A stretch of DNA of 64,000 nt from Calditrichota bacterium. GTDB taxonomy: Bacteria; Calditrichota; Calditrichia; Calditrichales; J004. The notes beneath the pieces are model-generated. The model was not told the DNA's origin. It made no database searches and was given only the letters and a program-made list of their open reading frames with translations. The stretch is taken from NCBI GenBank assembly GCA_013112635.1, contig JABFGF010000008.1, positions 1 to 64,000 on the forward strand, written 5' to 3'. Positions 55,843 through 64,000 of this stretch are shown in pieces (the first letter of the stretch is position 1; every line of letters begins with the position of its first letter). The translations under genes and the position numbers were made by a program.

Positions 55843-58800
55843 ATGAGGCATATATTCTTCCTTTTTTTTATAACAATATTATCCCCGCTATTTGCATCCA
55901 TTCAGGGTGATTCTTTGTATTTTTCGCCGCACATCCCCTTTGAAAATAGTGAATTTGCTTTTAGCATTTCTCCTCTTAGTGAAAAATCAATTTGGTATGG
56001 TACCAATCTGGGTGTTTTTCATTTTGATGGGGATTCTACAAAAAAACACTTAGACAAATCTGTTTTTGCAAAAAAAAATTTGGAGATGCTCAATGTTGTT
56101 GCACTTAACGACAGCAATGTTTGGGCAGTTGCCATTGAACCTGAAAACTGGGAAAAACGCATGTTTTTCTACAATGGGGAAAAGTGGCAAAGACAAGCCT
56201 TCCCGCAATATGATGATGATCCAACGGATGATCTTGCTATATTCCGGCTGGATATTGTTGAAGACCAAAATGAAATTATTGGTTATGTTGCAGGCCAGGG
56301 AGGTCTTATTTATGTGTATAAAAACCAATCTTGGGAAATAGTTGAACCGTTTGCCAAAAATACTTTCCGGGCCTTGCATATTCAAAATAAAAACAGTGTC
56401 TGGATTGGTGGATCAGCAGGAGCTATTTATCATTTTAATGGACAAAGCTGGCTAAAATCGCAAACAAAAAATGTTGATTCGACCAATTATATTCTGGATA
56501 TAGATTTCATTTCAGATGCAAATGGCTGGGCAGTGGGCTCTAAGGAAATATGGCATTTTGATGGCTTAAGCTGGTCAACCGTCGACAAACCAAAATCTTC
56601 TTATTTACGCGATGTCGAAATGATTTCCGGTTCTGAAGGCTGGGCAATGAGCCATGATGGGGAAGTACTTTACTATGATGGAATTGATTGGGCTTTATAT
56701 GATAAAATTGCCAGTACAATTCATTCAACGCAAATTGGGCTTAAATGGACGGGTAATGAATTTGGCCAAAAGATTTTTATTGCCGGAACTCAGGGCATCT
56801 ATTTAAGCAATTATGGAAACCTGCCAACATTTCGCGATATAACAGAATTCGCAAATATTCATAAAACTAAAGGAACCCCAATTGTTGCGGATTTTGATCA
56901 AAATGCAACTTTGGATTTACTTGTATCAGGCTTTATGGATGAGCCGCTTCGTTTATATTCAAACACAGGCGATGGATTTTTTTCTGAAGTAACTGAGAAG
57001 TTAGACCAGGATTTAACTTTTAATACAAAATCAATTCAGGTGGCTGATTTAGATAATAACGGCCTTCCGGATATTTATCTTTCACGAAGTCCTCAAAGTG
57101 ATATTTGGTTTCAAAACAAAGGAAACTGGCAATTTGAAGAACGGAAATCTCCTATTTCATCCTCTCAAAAATCTGTACGAAGTAAAGTCTTTTTTGCCGA
57201 TTTTGATAATTCGGGCAGTCTTGATCTTTTGCATCTAAAATCATACCAAATGGGTCATGACAGTGTAATGGTGATTTACATAAATGATGGTGTTGCAAAT
57301 TTTAAAGAAGCAGTTCGCTTTGGCAAAAGTGATTCGAAATCATCTGCAACAGGTTGGATTTTTTTAAGGGATTTTAATAACGATGGTTTGATTGATATTT
57401 ACAAAGTAAACCTTGCTGAGCGTTTTCAACTTTATATTAACCGGGATAATTTGGTTTTTGAAGAAGTCGCTGCCATTTCCGGACTGGATGCATTGGACTT
57501 ATCACGTGCTCCTTATGTTTCCGGTGTGGACGCTGCAGATTTAAATAATGATGGAATTTTGGATATTTCTATAGTTGAGCGACATGGAAAAACAGGGATA
57601 TTTCTGAGTGATAGTACATTGAATTACTCTTTATCTTACACTTTTAACAATAACTTTGTTGATATTAAAGCCGCTGCATTTGCCGATTTTGACTGTGATG
57701 GATTAGAAGATTTTTATTTTTATGATCGGCTTTATCTTAATAATGGGAACCATCTTGTAGAAAGCCCGCCGGCAATCGGCTATTTACCAATTGGAAATCC
57801 ATATGCAGTTGATATTGATTTGGATAGTGATCCTGACTTGTTATTACGGGGAACGGAAAAACTTTCGGTTTATAAAAATACATTCAACCCCACAAATAGT
57901 TTGCAGGTTACTTTAAAAGGTGTTCGGTCAAACTCTTTTGCAATTGGGACTCAGTTAAAACTATGGCGTGTTAATAATGAAAAAAGCACACTGCAAAATT
58001 ATAAGCAGGTTTATGATTCAAACCCTCTAAACTTCTATTTGGATAAAACGAACGAGTATAATCTAGAAGTTATTTTTCCATCAGGCATAAGACGATTGTT
58101 TAATAATGTAAAATCAGGTCCGCTGCAAATAAATGAATTTCCATTTTTTTTCAATGCTTTCTGGGATTTTTATTATTCATTCAAACGGAGCTTACAGCTT
58201 ACATCAGTTAAGAATGAATTATTAAAACTTTTGATGCTGGTAATTATGTCGGTTCTGTTCTTCCTGTTAATTCGCAATACAAAAGCAGTAAAATACTTGA
58301 ATCATGCATATTCACTTTTTCTATTTGTTTTTGCTTATCTGGTTTTGATGCATGTTTCAGTTCGCGAAAGTTTTTTTGTCTCATTTCTTACTCCGGTAAT
58401 GGGCATTTTCATTTTACAGGTTCTTCTCTTTTATTTTATTCGTCAGCGGTTGAGCCACCTGGAAGTTAACTATGTTTCACATTTTCGTTTGCAGCAGCCT
58501 ATTGGTATGGGCGGAATGGGCATGGTTTATAAAGCCTTTGATGTCCATTCAAAAAAAATTATGGCTGTTAAAATTATAAATAAGCTTATTTCTGAAGATG
58601 ATAATAATCGTGGACGATTGCTGGCTGAAGGCCAGATAATGACACAACTTAGTCATCCAAATATTGTAAAAGTCCAGGAGATGGGTAAGACCGAAAATAA
58701 AGATTTTATCGTGATGGAATATTTGGAAAATGGCACTTTAAAAAATTTTATAAATGAGCACAAGCCAATTGCTGAGCAGGAGATTGTTCGAATTGTTAAA

Positions 58801-59283
58801 CAGGTTATTGATGGGCTTCAGGCAATTCATGATTCAAATATTGTACATCGTGATTTAACCAGTTTTAACATTATGCTTGATGGTTCAAAAAATATGCGTA
58901 TTATGGATTTTGGGCTTTCTAAATCACCTTTGATTACGTCAATGACAACATTGGGGACAGCTGTTGGAACCTTGGGTTATACCGCACCAGAACAAATTAC
59001 CGGCGGCAAGGTTGACCAACGATCTGATATTTTTTCCCTCGGAGTGATTATTTACGAGCTGCTTACATCTAAGCTGCCATTTACGGGAGAAAATGAAATG
59101 GCTCTTATCCATTCAATTTTTAATGTAACGCCACAAGTGCCATCTAAATTACGTGCGGATATACATCCATTCTGGGATAGAATTGTTTCTAAATGTATGA
59201 TCAAGGATATCAATGAACGGCCTGAAAGTGTTGTGGAAATCGGTCATGAATTGGATGCTGTTTTTACGGAAATCGATTCTTGA
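55843..59283 (+). CDS. FG-GAP/UnbV-sensor transmembrane Ser/Thr protein kinase
   Basis: The 1146-residue protein has a signal peptide (IFFLFFITILSPLFAS), a propeller-like N-terminal part to about residue 330, then FG-GAP/VCBS repeats with calcium-type loops (DFDQNATLD, DLDNNGLPD, DFNNDGLID, DLNNDGILD). An ASPIC/UnbV-like segment lies at about 685-775. Three membrane helices (about 793-872) lead to a cytoplasmic Hanks-type kinase from about 880, with MGGMG, the lysine in MAVKI, DFGLS and APEQ. The catalytic loop reads HRDLTSFNIM, so the usual lysine after HRDL is Thr. The kinase is a close paralogue of that at 48528-51797, but the sensor is unrelated. The ligand is unknown. Confidence 0.92.
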   Translation: MRHIFFLFFITILSPLFASIQGDSLYFSPHIPFENSEFAFSISPLSEKSIWYGTNLGVFHFDGDSTKKHLDKSVFAKKNLEMLNVVALNDSNVWAVAIEPENWEKRMFFYNGEKWQRQAFPQYDDDPTDDLAIFRLDIVEDQNEIIGYVAGQGGLIYVYKNQSWEIVEPFAKNTFRALHIQNKNSVWIGGSAGAIYHFNGQSWLKSQTKNVDSTNYILDIDFISDANGWAVGSKEIWHFDGLSWSTVDKPKSSYLRDVEMISGSEGWAMSHDGEVLYYDGIDWALYDKIASTIHSTQIGLKWTGNEFGQKIFIAGTQGIYLSNYGNLPTFRDITEFANIHKTKGTPIVADFDQNATLDLLVSGFMDEPLRLYSNTGDGFFSEVTEKLDQDLTFNTKSIQVADLDNNGLPDIYLSRSPQSDIWFQNKGNWQFEERKSPISSSQKSVRSKVFFADFDNSGSLDLLHLKSYQMGHDSVMVIYINDGVANFKEAVRFGKSDSKSSATGWIFLRDFNNDGLIDIYKVNLAERFQLYINRDNLVFEEVAAISGLDALDLSRAPYVSGVDAADLNNDGILDISIVERHGKTGIFLSDSTLNYSLSYTFNNNFVDIKAAAFADFDCDGLEDFYFYDRLYLNNGNHLVESPPAIGYLPIGNPYAVDIDLDSDPDLLLRGTEKLSVYKNTFNPTNSLQVTLKGVRSNSFAIGTQLKLWRVNNEKSTLQNYKQVYDSNPLNFYLDKTNEYNLEVIFPSGIRRLFNNVKSGPLQINEFPFFFNAFWDFYYSFKRSLQLTSVKNELLKLLMLVIMSVLFFLLIRNTKAVKYLNHAYSLFLFVFAYLVLMHVSVRESFFVSFLTPVMGIFILQVLLFYFIRQRLSHLEVNYVSHFRLQQPIGMGGMGMVYKAFDVHSKKIMAVKIINKLISEDDNNRGRLLAEGQIMTQLSHPNIVKVQEMGKTENKDFIVMEYLENGTLKNFINEHKPIAEQEIVRIVKQVIDGLQAIHDSNIVHRDLTSFNIMLDGSKNMRIMDFGLSKSPLITSMTTLGTAVGTLGYTAPEQITGGKVDQRSDIFSLGVIIYELLTSKLPFTGENEMALIHSIFNVTPQVPSKLRADIHPFWDRIVSKCMIKDINERPESVVEIGHELDAVFTEIDS

Positions 59284-59361
59284 TACTCGACAAACTATCC
59301 CATCTAATATTTTAAATATTTTTACAAGACAAGCCTACCGGTAAACTAAATCAAGAAAAAA

Positions 59362-59393
59362 TTTGCGTAACCGATTTGTTACACTTATATTTG
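59362..59393 (+). promoter_or_regulatory. Candidate Bacteroidota-type promoter of the ArsR operon
   Basis: TTTG at 59362 and TATATTTG at 59386 are 20 bases apart and fit the Bacteroidota housekeeping consensus TTTG/TAnnTTTG. The elements overlap the operator-like repeats at 59367-59409. It is uncertain whether this organism uses that promoter class. Confidence 0.35.
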
Positions 59394-59409
59394 TAACCGA
59401 TTGGTAACA
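59367..59409. promoter_or_regulatory. Tandem operator-like repeats before the ArsR gene
   Basis: Two copies, GTAACCGATTTGTTACA (59367-59383) and GTAACCGATTGGTAACA (59393-59409), start 26 bases apart. The first has perfect GTAAC/GTTAC arms. They end 13 bases before the ArsR start codon, a usual place for autoregulation by the ArsR-type repressor. Confidence 0.65.
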
Positions 59410-59422
59410 TATTGGTTTTAAT

Positions 59423-59767
59423 ATGAGAAGAGATGTATTCCAGGCAATAGCAGATCCAACACGCAGGGAAATAATTAATCTGGTAGCTGATAAGCCATTA
59501 AACCTTAATACTGTGGCGCAACAATTTAGCATCAGCCGTCCGGCCATTTCCAAGCATATAAAAATTCTTGTAGAATGCGGATTAATAGAAATAAATCAAC
59601 TTGGAAGAGAACGATTTTGCAAAGCCCGGACGGAACAATTAGCACAAGTCTCGGATTGGATTGAAAACTTCAGGCACCTATGGGAAGCGAGATTGGACTC
59701 TTTTGAAGAATACCTGACACAAATACAAAACAAAGGCAATGATGATGGAAAACAGCGTAATGAATAA
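59423..59767 (+). CDS. ArsR-family transcriptional regulator
   Basis: The 114-residue winged-helix protein has ADPTRREIINLVADKPLNLN, the recognition helix SISRPAISKHIKILVECGLI and the wing GRERFCKA. No metal-binding cysteine pair is present, which fits the ArsR branch paired with AHSA1 proteins. It probably represses its own operon through the repeats at 59367-59409. Its end overlaps the AHSA1 gene by up to 29 bases. Confidence 0.93.
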   Translation: MRRDVFQAIADPTRREIINLVADKPLNLNTVAQQFSISRPAISKHIKILVECGLIEINQLGRERFCKARTEQLAQVSDWIENFRHLWEARLDSFEEYLTQIQNKGNDDGKQRNE

Positions 59768-60203
59768 AAGAATTCTCACACTTGTGCGTAATTTCAGTGC
59801 CCCCAGAAAACTTGTTTGGGAAGCATGGACCCAATCAGAACATATTGCCAAATGGTGGGGTCCAATGGGTATGAAAACCAGGGTAGTGGATTTGGATTTC
59901 AAAGAAGGGGGTAACTGGAAATATATTATGACCGCACCAAATGGATCTGAATTTCCTGCACATGGTGTTTTTACAGAAATAATTGAGTTAGAAAAAATTG
60001 TTTCCTCTGCAGATTTTGAACCGGTTACACACGGGGTAATAATAACAGCGCTTTTTGAGGATTTGGATGATAAAACTAAACTCACATTTAGTGTCACACA
60101 TCCAACGGAAGAGTATTGTTCCAAGCAGGAGAAAATGGGTGTAATGAACGGTTGGGGAGCAAATTTTGATGGGTTAGAAAACTATCTCAGCCAACTACCT
60201 TAA
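59739..60203 (+). CDS. SRPBCC/AHSA1-domain protein
   Basis: The 154-residue protein has the AHSA1 pattern FSAPRKLVWEAWTQSEHIAKWW and the C-terminal GWGANFDGLENYL. It forms a helix-grip cavity that may bind a small hydrophobic ligand; it is not an Hsp90 co-chaperone. Three ATG codons in a row (59739-59747) lie after AAGG, and another at 59760 is possible. It overlaps the ArsR gene, the usual pairing. Confidence 0.9.
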   Translation: MMMENSVMNKRILTLVRNFSAPRKLVWEAWTQSEHIAKWWGPMGMKTRVVDLDFKEGGNWKYIMTAPNGSEFPAHGVFTEIIELEKIVSSADFEPVTHGVIITALFEDLDDKTKLTFSVTHPTEEYCSKQEKMGVMNGWGANFDGLENYLSQLP

Positions 60204-60254
60204 AATGAAATTAACCGCTTTGACTAAAACAAAAACTATATTGGAGGATATAAT

Positions 60255-60566
60255 ATGTCTAATTTTATGATTGCATATTACGGAGGAAAACAGCCTGCCT
60301 CAAAAGAAGAGGGCATGGCTCAAATGGAAAAATGGAAAGCCTGGATTGGGAGTCTTGGAGCGGTAATAGTTAATCCCGGAACACCATTACCAGCTTCAAA
60401 AATTGTTACATCAAGCAGTGTTTCGGATGATAATGATCCCAATGCGATGAAAGGTTTTGCTGTTGTGAAAGCAGATAGTTTAGATGCGGCTGTTGAAATT
60501 GCCAAGACTGATCCGTTTTTAGAAAATGGCGGAACAATACGTGTTTCTCAGATGATGGAGATGTAG
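60255..60566 (+). CDS. YciI-related (YCII domain) protein
   Basis: The 103-residue protein starts after GGAGG. It has MIAYYGGKQPASKEEG, WKAWIGSLG, GFAVVKADSLDAAVEIAK and PFLENGGTIRVSQM, which identify the YCII-related ferredoxin-like fold. In Bacteroidota it commonly accompanies ArsR/AHSA1 genes. The biochemical activity is unknown. Confidence 0.88.
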   Translation: MSNFMIAYYGGKQPASKEEGMAQMEKWKAWIGSLGAVIVNPGTPLPASKIVTSSSVSDDNDPNAMKGFAVVKADSLDAAVEIAKTDPFLENGGTIRVSQMMEM

Positions 60567-60575
60567 ATTATCATG

Positions 60576-60604
60576 GTGCCGGGTAACCTCCGGCACTGAT
60601 TTTT
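60576..60604 (+). terminator. Hairpin terminator after the YciI-like gene
   Basis: GTGCCGG pairs perfectly with CCGGCAC over a 7-base loop and is followed by TGATTTTT. The GC-rich stem stands out from its surroundings; the T run is short. Confidence 0.65.
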
Positions 60605-60636
60605 GGAAATTAGTTATAAATGAAAGAGAAATTAAA

Positions 60637-60891
60637 ATGTCTAAAATTGAATTTTCAGATCAGGAAAAAGAAGTAATTATTAAAAAGGTGCAAACTTATT
60701 TTACAGATGAGTTGGATCAGGAAATTGGCCGTTTTGATGCTGAATTTCTTCTCGACTTTTTTGCTAAAGAACTTGGTTCCTTTTTTTATAATCGTGGATT
60801 ATACGATGCCCAATCAATTTTAAAAGACAAGCTGGAAAACATAAATGACGCCATCTATGAGTTGGAAAAACCTACTGATTTTATCCGCTAG
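60637..60891 (+). CDS. DUF2164-family small protein
   Basis: The 84-residue protein has KKVQTYFTDELDQEIGRFDA, FFYNRGLYDAQ and a helical C-terminus, the DUF2164 pattern. It is all-helical and cytoplasmic with no known function. It lies 70 bases downstream of the YciI-like gene and beyond its hairpin, so it may have its own promoter. Confidence 0.88.
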   Translation: MSKIEFSDQEKEVIIKKVQTYFTDELDQEIGRFDAEFLLDFFAKELGSFFYNRGLYDAQSILKDKLENINDAIYELEKPTDFIR

Positions 60892-61148
60892 ATATATTTC
60901 CGCACTCCTCGTATCGCTGCTATAATTGACGTTATCGTTAATTAATAACCTTAAATTTTCAAGTTTAAAGTCCGGGCAATATTTAAACACAATATAATTA
61001 TGGAAGAGTAATATATTTTTAAATATTAAGCAGCAATAATAAAGGCTGCAAAATAAGTAATATCGGAAAATATTGTTGAAATAAAACGGATACTCAAAAC
61101 ACTTTAAATGTGTATATTACACCAGTTTTAAATTGATTTACTACAATA
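60892..61148. other. Intergenic region without recognisable gene
   Basis: This AT-rich gap of just under 260 bases holds a short near-palindrome around ACACTTTAAATGTGT. I see no terminator, consensus promoter or small ORF with a ribosome-binding site. It probably carries the promoter of the pyruvate-kinase-like gene. Confidence 0.35.
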
Positions 61149-63047
61149 ATGTGGAATAAAAAAGAGGCTTTTAAACTCATGAAGAATCTTACACAAAAAC
61201 TCGACTGGTTGGAATATAAATTTGAAGAAATAATTAAGAAGTCACTGGAATTTGAGCAGCTTTACCAAGATGATATTACCAATGTTCATCCAGACTATAA
61301 AGCAAGCGCCATAAATTTGGTTCATTATCTGGCATTTCGGAGTTTTGATATTGCTTCATTGCAGGCAGAACTTCGCGAATTGAGCCTGCCAAGTTTATCA
61401 AATATAGAACCCCATGTTATGAAAAGCCTTTTATCGATTAAAAAGATAATAGAAAAACTAAATGATAAAGAAACAGGTACAACTAAAAAGGGCTATGTCA
61501 CCATAAAAAAATCCAGAAAGATTATTAATAAAAACACAAAACAATTGTTAGGAAATAAATCTAGAAAAAGGCGCACAAGGATAATGGTTACATTGCCAAA
61601 TACGGCTGCGGAAGATTACGGCTTTGTACACAGGTTATTGAAATCAGGAATGAATTGTGCGCGGATAAACTGCGCCCATGATGACACGGAAGCCTGGAAA
61701 AAAATGATAGACAATGTGAGGGAGGCAAGCGAAAGCCTAAACAAAAGCTGCAAAATAATGATGGATTTGGGTGGTCCAAAATTACGAACGGGTCAAATGA
61801 CTCCCGGTGCAGAGGTTGTTCACTTAAAACCTGAACGTGATGAGCTTGGAAAGGCAATTACCCCATCAAAAATATGGATAGCGCCACCAGATGTGCTGCC
61901 TCCTGATGATTCTGCAGATGCCATTTTGCCTGTAGATGAAATCTTTTTTAAAAAAATAAAGCGTGGGAATACAATTTCGTTTGTCGATTCCAGAGATAAA
62001 AAATGTAAAATAACAATTGAAAAAAAACAGGGAAAAGGCAAATGGGGTTCTTGTTCTGATTCTGCTTATGTCCAGTCAGGTGCAGAACTGGCATTAGTTA
62101 AGAATAAGGGCGACAAAGAAAAGATAAGGGTTGGAGAACTATTACCTTTGGAAAAATTTATTTCACTTAAAACCAACGATCATCTGATCCTTACAAGTGA
62201 GCCGGATGCCGGCGAAGATGCCAAATATGATGATGCCGGCAATATTATTCAAAAGGCCCATGTTAGCTGTACTTTGCCGGAAATATTTAACGACCTTTGC
62301 ATCGGGGAACCGATATTTTTTGATGATGGAAAAATTGAAGGCATTATTGAAAGTATAAATGAAAAAGATCTGGATATTAAAATCACTTATGCAAAAGATA
62401 ATGGCAGTAAGCTGAAAGCTGATAAAGGAATTAATTTACCGAAGAGCGATATTAAAACCAGTGGATTGACAAAAAAAGATATAACGGATATGGAGTTCGT
62501 GTTAGAACATTCTGATTCTGTAAACTTTTCGTTTGTAAATGATGAAAATGATGTTGAGCAGCTTCATAATCTTTTCGAGGAAAAACAAAAATCAGTTGGC
62601 GTGATCCTTAAAATTGAAACCGAAAAAGGCTTCAAAAATCTCCCGCGTATTTTACTGAGGGCAATGAAAAATTATCCGATTGGTGTAATGATTGCGCGAG
62701 GTGATTTAGCCATCGAAACAGGTTGGAAGAATTTTGCCAGTATCCAGGAAGAAATAATGCGCATTTGTGAAGCAGCACATATTCCCGATATTTGGGCAAC
62801 TCAGGTTTTGGAAAACCTGGCTAAAAAAGGCGTTCCTACAAGATCAGAAATTACCGATTCTGCTTTAGCGCAAAGGGCCGAATGCGTAATGCTTAATAAA
62901 GGATATTACATTACCAAAGCAATTAAAATGCTGGATAAAATATTGCGCAGGATGCAGTATTTTCAGAAGAAAAAAGAAATAATGCTTCCGAAATTAGCAG
63001 GGGCAGATAAACTTGTTTTATCTCATGAAATTTATGATATCAATTGA
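61149..63047 (+). CDS. Pyruvate-kinase-like protein with N-terminal helical extension
   Basis: The 632-residue protein (or 622 from an ATG at 61179, which has AGAGG upstream) has about 140 residues of charged helices with no match, then a pyruvate kinase barrel. The motifs are RTRIMVTLPNT, GMNCARINCAH, MDLGGPKLRTG, LKIETEKGF, MIARGDLAIE and WATQVLENL with PTRSEITDSA. The substrate-binding and metal-binding residues are mostly kept. A large B-domain insert is present, but the C-terminal allosteric domain is missing. It may be a divergent pyruvate kinase or act on another phosphoenol substrate; I cannot decide. Confidence 0.8.
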   Translation: MWNKKEAFKLMKNLTQKLDWLEYKFEEIIKKSLEFEQLYQDDITNVHPDYKASAINLVHYLAFRSFDIASLQAELRELSLPSLSNIEPHVMKSLLSIKKIIEKLNDKETGTTKKGYVTIKKSRKIINKNTKQLLGNKSRKRRTRIMVTLPNTAAEDYGFVHRLLKSGMNCARINCAHDDTEAWKKMIDNVREASESLNKSCKIMMDLGGPKLRTGQMTPGAEVVHLKPERDELGKAITPSKIWIAPPDVLPPDDSADAILPVDEIFFKKIKRGNTISFVDSRDKKCKITIEKKQGKGKWGSCSDSAYVQSGAELALVKNKGDKEKIRVGELLPLEKFISLKTNDHLILTSEPDAGEDAKYDDAGNIIQKAHVSCTLPEIFNDLCIGEPIFFDDGKIEGIIESINEKDLDIKITYAKDNGSKLKADKGINLPKSDIKTSGLTKKDITDMEFVLEHSDSVNFSFVNDENDVEQLHNLFEEKQKSVGVILKIETEKGFKNLPRILLRAMKNYPIGVMIARGDLAIETGWKNFASIQEEIMRICEAAHIPDIWATQVLENLAKKGVPTRSEITDSALAQRAECVMLNKGYYITKAIKMLDKILRRMQYFQKKKEIMLPKLAGADKLVLSHEIYDIN

Positions 63048-63096
63048 GACGTTATAGGATAGGAGATTGATATCATCTTAAAGGAGTATTTATATT

Positions 63097-64000
63097 GTGG
63101 TTATTAAAAGGATTCTTAAAATGGTTAGTTTGTTTATCATAGGAATAGTTGTTTTCCTGATATTGAGTGTGACGCTTTTCCTAAATTTTTATCCTACACT
63201 TGGTGGATCGCAATCGGCAGAACGTAAAGAGTTATTTGAGCAGTCTGGTCATTATAAAGATGGTATTTTTGTAAACCAGATTAAAACGACAATGGATATG
63301 AATTTCAGTAAAGGTATGTCTATCTTAAAAGATTATATAAACGGGATTCCCAATCAATCACCTAAAAATCCAGTACCGGTTTTGCCTTTGGATTCAATGA
63401 CGATTGTTTCAAAAAAGGATTCAATCCCGCGAGTAACCTGGTTTGGCCATTCAGCTTTTTTGCTGGAAATTAATGGTAAAAATATTTTGCTGGATCCGAT
63501 GTTTGGGGAAGCAGCAGCTCCTCATTCATGGCTTGGACCAAGCCGCTTTAGTGATGGTTTACCAATTGAAATAGAAAAACTTCCTAAAATCGACGCTGTA
63601 GTTTTTTCACATGATCATTATGATCATTTGGATTATGATTCCATCATCAAATTAAAAAATAAAGTTGATCATTTTTATACGCCTTTAGGAGTTGGAGCCC
63701 ATCTTTTGGCCTGGGGAGTTGAAGAATCCAAAATAAGCGAACTTAATTGGTGGGATGAAGTTTTTGTTGATGATCTTCATTTTATCTGTGCTCCTGCAAG
63801 GCATTTTTCAGGTCGTGGTCTACTTGATCGTTCGACAACTATGTGGGCTTCATGGATTATCAAATCAAAAACATATTCGATTTATTTTAGTGGTGACAGC
63901 GGTTATGGACCACATTTTAAAGAGATCGGTGAAAAGCACGGCCCTTTCGATTTCGCCATGATGGAATGTGGGCAGTATGATAAGCGTTGGGAAAATATAC
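63097..64000 (+). CDS. MBL-fold metallo-hydrolase, partial (cut by window end)
   Basis: The frame starts at a GTG preceded by AAGGAG with 10-base spacing; an ATG at 63121 is an alternative. About 301 codons are visible and the gene runs off the window. An N-terminal membrane helix (LFIIGIVVFLILSVTLFL) is followed by the metal-binding motif SHDHYDHLD, FGHSAFLLEI, PARHFSGRG and FSGDSGYG. This matches the UlaG/NAPE-PLD-like branch of metallo-β-lactamase-fold hydrolases, often lipid-acting and membrane-bound. The 3' end cannot be given. Confidence 0.88.
   Translation, partial: MVIKRILKMVSLFIIGIVVFLILSVTLFLNFYPTLGGSQSAERKELFEQSGHYKDGIFVNQIKTTMDMNFSKGMSILKDYINGIPNQSPKNPVPVLPLDSMTIVSKKDSIPRVTWFGHSAFLLEINGKNILLDPMFGEAAAPHSWLGPSRFSDGLPIEIEKLPKIDAVVFSHDHYDHLDYDSIIKLKNKVDHFYTPLGVGAHLLAWGVEESKISELNWWDEVFVDDLHFICAPARHFSGRGLLDRSTTMWASWIIKSKTYSIYFSGDSGYGPHFKEIGEKHGPFDFAMMECGQYDKRWENI

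Noticed and set aside
61095-61109. Near-palindrome ACACTTTAAATGTGT before the pyruvate-kinase-like gene
   Set aside because: It is short and AT-rich, with a single copy, and cannot be distinguished from chance.

Overview
The window is low-GC DNA from a Gram-negative bacterium with an outer membrane. It carries β-barrel and BamA-type proteins, lipoproteins, periplasmic PDZ proteases, and a secreted VIT protein with a type IX secretion (T9SS) C-terminal sorting domain. Shine-Dalgarno sites are often weak, and several extracellular proteins use two-component-propeller, FG-GAP/VCBS and UnbV modules. This mix points to the Fibrobacterota-Chlorobiota-Bacteroidota superphylum. A Calditrichota-like lineage is my best guess; it is an inference, since no rRNA gene is present. 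I saw no tRNA, rRNA, CRISPR array, phage gene or transposase.

Layout. 0.1-3.6 kb (minus): a radical SAM protein, then an OmpR-type regulator with its histidine kinase. 3.9-9.9 kb (plus): a PDZ protein, a hairpin/NEW3 membrane protein, an ABC ATPase and two paralogous ABC-2 permeases. 10.0-14.3 kb (plus): a protease-less double-PDZ protein, a histidine kinase and an NtrC-family σ54 activator, preceded by a candidate σ54 promoter and two tandem palindromes. 14.3-16.9 kb (minus): a lipoprotein and the VIT/T9SS protein. 17.1-24.0 kb (minus): hslV-hslU-argF followed by four surface-polysaccharide genes. 24.3-27.7 kb (plus): an overlapping lipoprotein/β-barrel pair of unknown role. 27.8-37.5 kb (minus): alkaline phosphatase, rpoN, hisC, an α/β hydrolase, a BamA-like protein, a PHP-family hydrolase, a histidine kinase and a NYN ribonuclease-like protein.

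37.7-41.5 kb (plus): htrA and dnaK. dnaK has a consensus σ54 promoter and an upstream palindrome at enhancer distance. 41.5-46.5 kb (minus): a heparinase II/III-like lyase that appears fused to a β-barrel, plus an outer-membrane protein. 46.5-55.0 kb (plus): small proteins, a propeller-sensor Ser/Thr kinase, a ROK kinase, a glycosyltransferase/deacetylase pair and a DNA glycosylase. 55.1-64.0 kb: a DsbA-family protein (minus), a second sensor Ser/Thr kinase, an ArsR/AHSA1/YciI/DUF2164 group, a pyruvate-kinase-like protein and a metallo-β-lactamase-fold protein cut by the window end.

The main theme is envelope and protein-quality control linked to σ54: rpoN itself, an NtrC-type activator with its kinase and a PDZ effector, a σ54-type dnaK promoter, HtrA and HslUV. 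The second theme is signalling by two transmembrane Ser/Thr kinases. Their catalytic domains are close paralogues, but their sensory domains are unrelated. Several intergenic gaps hold long imperfect inverted repeats that look like interspersed non-coding elements, and a recurring hairpin acts as terminator at three gene ends.
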